Shown here: positions 6,041 to 9,290 of the stretch, in pieces
Layout: every line of letters begins with the position of its first letter
How positions within the stretch are numbered: position 1 is the first letter of the stretch
Source of the DNA: an uncultured Catenibacterium sp.
GTDB lineage: Bacteria > Bacillota_I > Bacilli_A > Erysipelotrichales > Coprobacillaceae
Direction of reading: 5' to 3'
DNA: 9,290 nt
Assembly (NCBI RefSeq): GCF_900764565.1
Contig: NZ_CAAFOM010000100.1
Location: 1-9,290, forward strand
Notes under the pieces: model-generated
What the model was told of the DNA's origin: nothing
The model's input: only the letters and a program-made list of their open reading frames with translations
The model's database searches: none
Program-made: the position numbers and the translations under genes

Positions 6041-8389
6041 CTACTCCTCCCTTTCTCTTAGAGAATAAACAAATATATTAATAGCTGTCTTTAATTCGCG
6101 ACAGTCTTTTTCATTGCGATACCACTTATACATATAATCTGAGAATTCTTTATATGCTTCTTTTTCAGCTGTAGTTGCTTTAGAATTAGGTTCCATTCTT
6201 GCAAGTAAATAAACAAATCTTGCAAAGTTAATTCCTTCATTTCTCTTTCTAATTAATTCTAATAAGTGATATAAGAACGCTTTGCCTCTTTCTGTATCAG
6301 ACTTATCACCATTCATAGACTTTCTAAAGAACTGATCTAATACTGCATATTTCTCTTTAATGACTCTTTCTGTAAAGTCATCCCAGGTATATGTACCATC
6401 ACTAATATGATCATCTTTACCTTCTTTATGGTCTTCACCATCTTCAAATAGTGTAATTGAATTCTTGCCTTCATGACCTTTAGACTTATCTTCCATTTCT
6501 GCCACTTCATCCGCAATAACACTAATTGGGTAAGATGATGTATATAAACCAATACCACCTGATAAAGTAAGTGTATTTTCTGTATAGGCCTTTAAAGAAT
6601 CCTTAATATCAACCGCAAGTTCAATGACATCATTCCATGCACCAACTATAAATAAGTCATCTCCACCTGAATAAACAATAGCTGCATGACGTGGATGACC
6701 TTCTTCGTGGTCAATATAATAAGCCCCTTTCTCTAAGATACTCTTGATATGATATTTAAAGAATAAAGATAACTGTCTTGATAATGTGGCAGTACGAGAG
6801 AGTGTCATATACTTGTCTGGAAAACCTGCTACAAAGGCATGTCCTAAGTTATCCACATCCGCTCTAAGTACTGCAATTCTCTTGATACCTTTTGAGTTCT
6901 TAGCTAACTTTTCAAATTCATCTTCAGAATGATAATCCCCTACCCATAGTTTAGTAGAAATACTCTTACCTGTATGAGGGTTATTCTTACAATAAGCTCT
7001 TACAAAAGAGTCATCATTGACCATTCTTTCTTTTAAGGTTTCTTCACTATCAGATACAAGATAATAGTCACCAGGTAATGGTAAACCTTGTTTCTTTTGT
7101 TGAGTAATAGAGAAGAAATCTTTATTCATCAACTTATTAGAGAATCCAATTAAAGATTCACAGATAGAACATTCTCCATTCTCATTCACTTTTCCTAGTC
7201 TCTTACATACTCTACATTCTCTTTCATAGTCATCTGCCTGTATCTTGTTTAATGCGATGATTTCTGCAGCTGTATAACGATGAGATTTATTTAATGAAAG
7301 CTTTGTAGAGAGATCTCTATAAAGTTCTGAATAAGACCCGTTTGGTTCATTCTGTAAATCTTTACTACTGCAAGGAACATAAGCACCTGCAATATATAAA
7401 GCTGTCTGGAAATGTTTTAAGAACCACTTATTTACATTCTTGATTTCTTCATCAAATATTGTTTGTGTTTCTTTTGTATTAGGCAGAATCATATAACAAT
7501 GACCTCCACCACTATAAATAAGATTGGCACGTGAGAGATGAAGTTTATCTAATAGTGTATCAATAATATGTTCCATCATGATTTCTAGATAGAAAGAACG
7601 TGAACGTAAAGATTTCAATGCACTCTTAGTTGTAATAGTGTAAATAAACTTCTGTATTCCAGAGATATCTAAAGAAGCAAGTAAGAATGCTTTCTTATCA
7701 TAGAATAGAGACGCATTCTTATATAACTCTGTCTTGTAATCAGTAATATTTTGTTTCTTTAAGTAGGCATAGATAGCACTAGCGAATGCAGCTGTGAGTT
7801 TTACATGATCATATAGTGATATATCAGCCACTTCTTTCTTAGATGTAGAAGAAGGCACAAATGATAAATTGGCTTCTAATACTTCTAATAGTGAATTGAT
7901 ATAAGCATGATCTTTTAAATCTAATCCATTCAAGTTAGATGATATATTACTTAATATTTCACTGTATTGTGATGGATTGAATTCTGTTTTTGCATTAGTA
8001 GGATAGTTGATATTATCCTTTAAACTGCCAGCATGATAATATAAATTCCCTTTATTCCCATTTAAGAGATTAAATACAGGCTGTAAAGCTATATGTATTT
8101 CAAATCCTTTATCTTCTATTTCTTTGTTTCTTCTATCTGCACCAGAAGCGATATTATCCGCAATATAAGTAATATAAGCAATAGAATCATCTTCAATAGA
8201 AGATTGACGTAAAGCATCAGCATGATGATATCTTACTGCATTTAGGATATCTTTATCATCTGTATAGTTCTTGAGATACTCATAACCACTTTGACTATGT
8301 TTACGAACATCCATTCCTTTTCTATAAACAACTTTACCTATATCATGAAGCAAGCTTCCTATAATGATTTTAGTTTCATGATCTGTCAT
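6041..8389 (-). CDS. cas10: Cas10/Csm1, HD nuclease and cyclic-oligoadenylate synthase
   Basis: Large subunit and signalling hub of the type III-A complex. When target RNA is bound, its HD domain cuts single-stranded DNA and its palm domain converts ATP to cyclic oligoadenylate. The 782-aa protein shows, in order: an HD domain with LLHDIGK (His15-Asp16) and YHHADAL (His55-His56); a first palm domain (LDISGIQKFIY at 240-250, with a degenerate SGGGHCY in place of GGDD); a four-cysteine zinc site (C392, C395, C407, C410); and a second palm with LRADVDNLG (Asp511, Asp513) and an intact GGDD at 575-578. A helical C-terminal domain ends the protein. Both catalytic centres look active. Length is slightly above the roughly 750-760 aa of well-studied Csm1 proteins. 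An acidic loop after ITLFEDGED (645-660) may account for part of this. The ATG overlaps the cas6 stop (ATGA), with AAGGAGGG 7 nt upstream. Confidence 0.97.
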   Translation of the reverse strand: MTDHETKIIIGSLLHDIGKVVYRKGMDVRKHSQSGYEYLKNYTDDKDILNAVRYHHADALRQSSIEDDSIAYITYIADNIASGADRRNKEIEDKGFEIHIALQPVFNLLNGNKGNLYYHAGSLKDNINYPTNAKTEFNPSQYSEILSNISSNLNGLDLKDHAYINSLLEVLEANLSFVPSSTSKKEVADISLYDHVKLTAAFASAIYAYLKKQNITDYKTELYKNASLFYDKKAFLLASLDISGIQKFIYTITTKSALKSLRSRSFYLEIMMEHIIDTLLDKLHLSRANLIYSGGGHCYMILPNTKETQTIFDEEIKNVNKWFLKHFQTALYIAGAYVPCSSKDLQNEPNGSYSELYRDLSTKLSLNKSHRYTAAEIIALNKIQADDYERECRVCKRLGKVNENGECSICESLIGFSNKLMNKDFFSITQQKKQGLPLPGDYYLVSDSEETLKERMVNDDSFVRAYCKNNPHTGKSISTKLWVGDYHSEDEFEKLAKNSKGIKRIAVLRADVDNLGHAFVAGFPDKYMTLSRTATLSRQLSLFFKYHIKSILEKGAYYIDHEEGHPRHAAIVYSGGDDLFIVGAWNDVIELAVDIKDSLKAYTENTLTLSGGIGLYTSSYPISVIADEVAEMEDKSKGHEGKNSITLFEDGEDHKEGKDDHISDGTYTWDDFTERVIKEKYAVLDQFFRKSMNGDKSDTERGKAFLYHLLELIRKRNEGINFARFVYLLARMEPNSKATTAEKEAYKEFSDYMYKWYRNEKDCRELKTAINIFVYSLREREE

Positions 8390-9129
8390 TCATTATCCCT
8401 CCTTACGATTTGTATAGCACCCATTCCTAAACCTGTTTTAATACCTACTCCAGAATATTCCCCAAATTCTAGTAATAGTCTTATAAACTTTGCAGCTGTA
8501 TCAGTACTTGTAACTTTAATAGTCATAGAACCAAAGAAAGAAGGAATCTTTACTCCCTGTAGTGGGAATAAATAAGAGCGAAGATTATATTTAACAATCT
8601 CACTTCCTTCTACAAGCATATCTAATGTATCTTCATCAAACATACTGGCTTCTTTTAATACAGAGTCATATTTATTCATTAGACTCTGATAAATTAAGCG
8701 TAAATCAGGATAGTTGATATATCTGCCATAGCTTTTAAAAGACATAGGTGTAAGTATTCTTATTTCTAAATATCTTTCTGCAGGTTTATTGTAGAAATGA
8801 TCCATTAATTGTTCCTGAGATACCATCTTTAACTGTTTAGAAACGAATGAAATGGGTTCTTTTTCTTTATTTAAAGTAATCTGCTGGATAGAATCATCCA
8901 ATATTGGATTCATCATATAGTGTGAAGAATCATCATCACATGTACATATTGTCCAATATACTTTGTCTTTGTCTTTATAAACATATTGGCTATAAGGATG
9001 TCTATTCTGTTGATGAAGAATAGATACATAGTCTGTATCCATTAGTTCAAATAGTGCTCCTTGAAAACAAGAAGATTTTCTAAAGTCTATTTTGTCTGTA
9101 GCCAGTTCTATTTTTAGTTTCTTATACAT
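8386..9129 (-). CDS. cas6: Cas6, crRNA-processing endoribonuclease
   Basis: Metal-independent RNase that cuts the precursor crRNA within each repeat, leaving the 8-nt 5' handle used by the Csm complex. The 247-aa protein has two ferredoxin-like halves. An N-terminal histidine is expected as the general base; candidates are His39 (ILHQQ) and His44 (RHPYSQY). The C-terminal glycine-rich loop GVGIKTGLGMG (227-237) is the diagnostic Cas6 motif. Length is normal for Csm-associated Cas6. The ATG has GAGGAGG 7 nt upstream and is the first gene after the predicted promoter; the stop overlaps cas10 by 4 bp. Placing cas6 first, ahead of the effector genes, means the processing enzyme is made from the start of the transcript. 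Which histidine acts in catalysis cannot be settled by eye. Confidence 0.95.
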   Translation of the reverse strand: MYKKLKIELATDKIDFRKSSCFQGALFELMDTDYVSILHQQNRHPYSQYVYKDKDKVYWTICTCDDDSSHYMMNPILDDSIQQITLNKEKEPISFVSKQLKMVSQEQLMDHFYNKPAERYLEIRILTPMSFKSYGRYINYPDLRLIYQSLMNKYDSVLKEASMFDEDTLDMLVEGSEIVKYNLRSYLFPLQGVKIPSFFGSMTIKVTSTDTAAKFIRLLLEFGEYSGVGIKTGLGMGAIQIVRRDNE

Positions 9130-9164
9130 CAGGTGCCCTCCTCAATAATGTATGCGCTTACCAT

Positions 9165-9173
9165 ATTATAACA
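9165..9173 (-). promoter_or_regulatory. Predicted extended -10 promoter of the csm operon
   Basis: On the minus strand the sequence reads TGTTATAAT: a consensus TATAAT (9170-9165) with the extended-10 TG one base upstream. No good -35 is present at 17 nt (AAAGGA there), which is tolerable with an extended -10. Transcription would start near 9158, giving a leader of about 28 nt with the cas6 ribosome-binding site GAGGAGG at 9137-9143. A second TATAAT match at 9215-9210 lacks the TG and is a weaker candidate. Confidence 0.6.
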
Positions 9174-9290
9174 TAATATCTGTTGTTTCCTTTCATCCAC
9201 CATCCGATAATTATAAGTTTCATTGTTTAAATGAGATGAATATTGTATCGAATAGTTTATTATATAGTATTTTGTTTCGTTTTCAAATAG
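9174..9290. other. AT-rich region upstream of the operon, no gene seen
   Basis: I see no open frame with a start signal, no RNA gene and no convincing CRISPR repeat. Two loosely similar stretches begin GTTTC (9217-9235 and 9274-9290), but the match is gapped and imperfect. The window ends here, so an array or neighbouring gene further right cannot be excluded. Confidence 0.4.

Noticed and set aside
6337..6558. Second minus-strand frame of 73 codons within cas10
   Set aside because: It lies wholly inside the cas10 coding sequence in another frame, and its Met/Lys-rich product resembles no family.
8291..8575. Plus-strand open frame of 94 codons across the cas6/cas10 junction
   Set aside because: It is antisense to two confidently identified genes and shows no start signal.
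9217..9290. Two GTTTC-starting stretches (9217 and 9274) as a possible array start
   Set aside because: The match needs a gap, covers fewer than 20 bases with mismatches, and only two copies are present; chance in A/T-rich DNA explains it.

Overview
The window is a complete type III-A (Csm) CRISPR-Cas effector and adaptation locus from a low-G+C bacterium. Roughly a third of the bases are G or C by eye. Codon choice is A/T-ended, Shine-Dalgarno sequences are strong (GGAGG type), and TAA, TAG and TGA all serve as stops. This points to a Firmicutes (Bacillota) organism, possibly a gut Erysipelotrichia or Clostridia relative. The species-level guess is inference only.

All nine genes lie on the minus strand and are tightly packed, so they are best read from right to left. 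An extended -10 promoter near 9165-9173 precedes cas6 (8386-9129), then cas10/csm1 (6041-8389), csm2 (5660-6037), csm3 (4990-5655), csm4 (4054-4971) and csm5 (2915-4057). A 66-bp gap with an 11-bp hairpin follows. Then come cas1 (1850-2848), cas2 (1524-1844) and csm6 (179-1522). A perfect 15-bp hairpin at 132-169, followed by a short U-run, closes the operon. Junctions are either 4-bp ATGA overlaps (cas6/cas10, csm4/csm5) or gaps of 1 to about 20 bp. Several starts are better placed downstream of the longest possible reading frame (csm3, csm4, cas1, cas2), and the ribosome-binding sites support this.

The expected workflow comes from family knowledge. Cas6 cuts the precursor crRNA. Cas10, Csm2, Csm3, Csm4 and Csm5 assemble the Csm complex on the mature crRNA. 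Csm3 cuts target RNA, the Cas10 HD domain cuts DNA, and the Cas10 GGDD palm makes cyclic oligoadenylate. That messenger binds the CARF domain of Csm6 and switches on its HEPN RNase. Cas1-Cas2 adds new spacers. All the catalytic motifs I looked for are present, so the system looks intact.

No CRISPR array is visible in the window; it must lie outside or elsewhere in the genome. The two flanks (1-178 and 9130-9290) hold only regulatory-looking sequence, a short direct repeat, and a stop-free frame that continues csm6 past its stop codon. I did not find a clearly novel system. The points most worth a second look are the gene order, the hairpin between the interference and adaptation modules, and the 3' flank of csm6.
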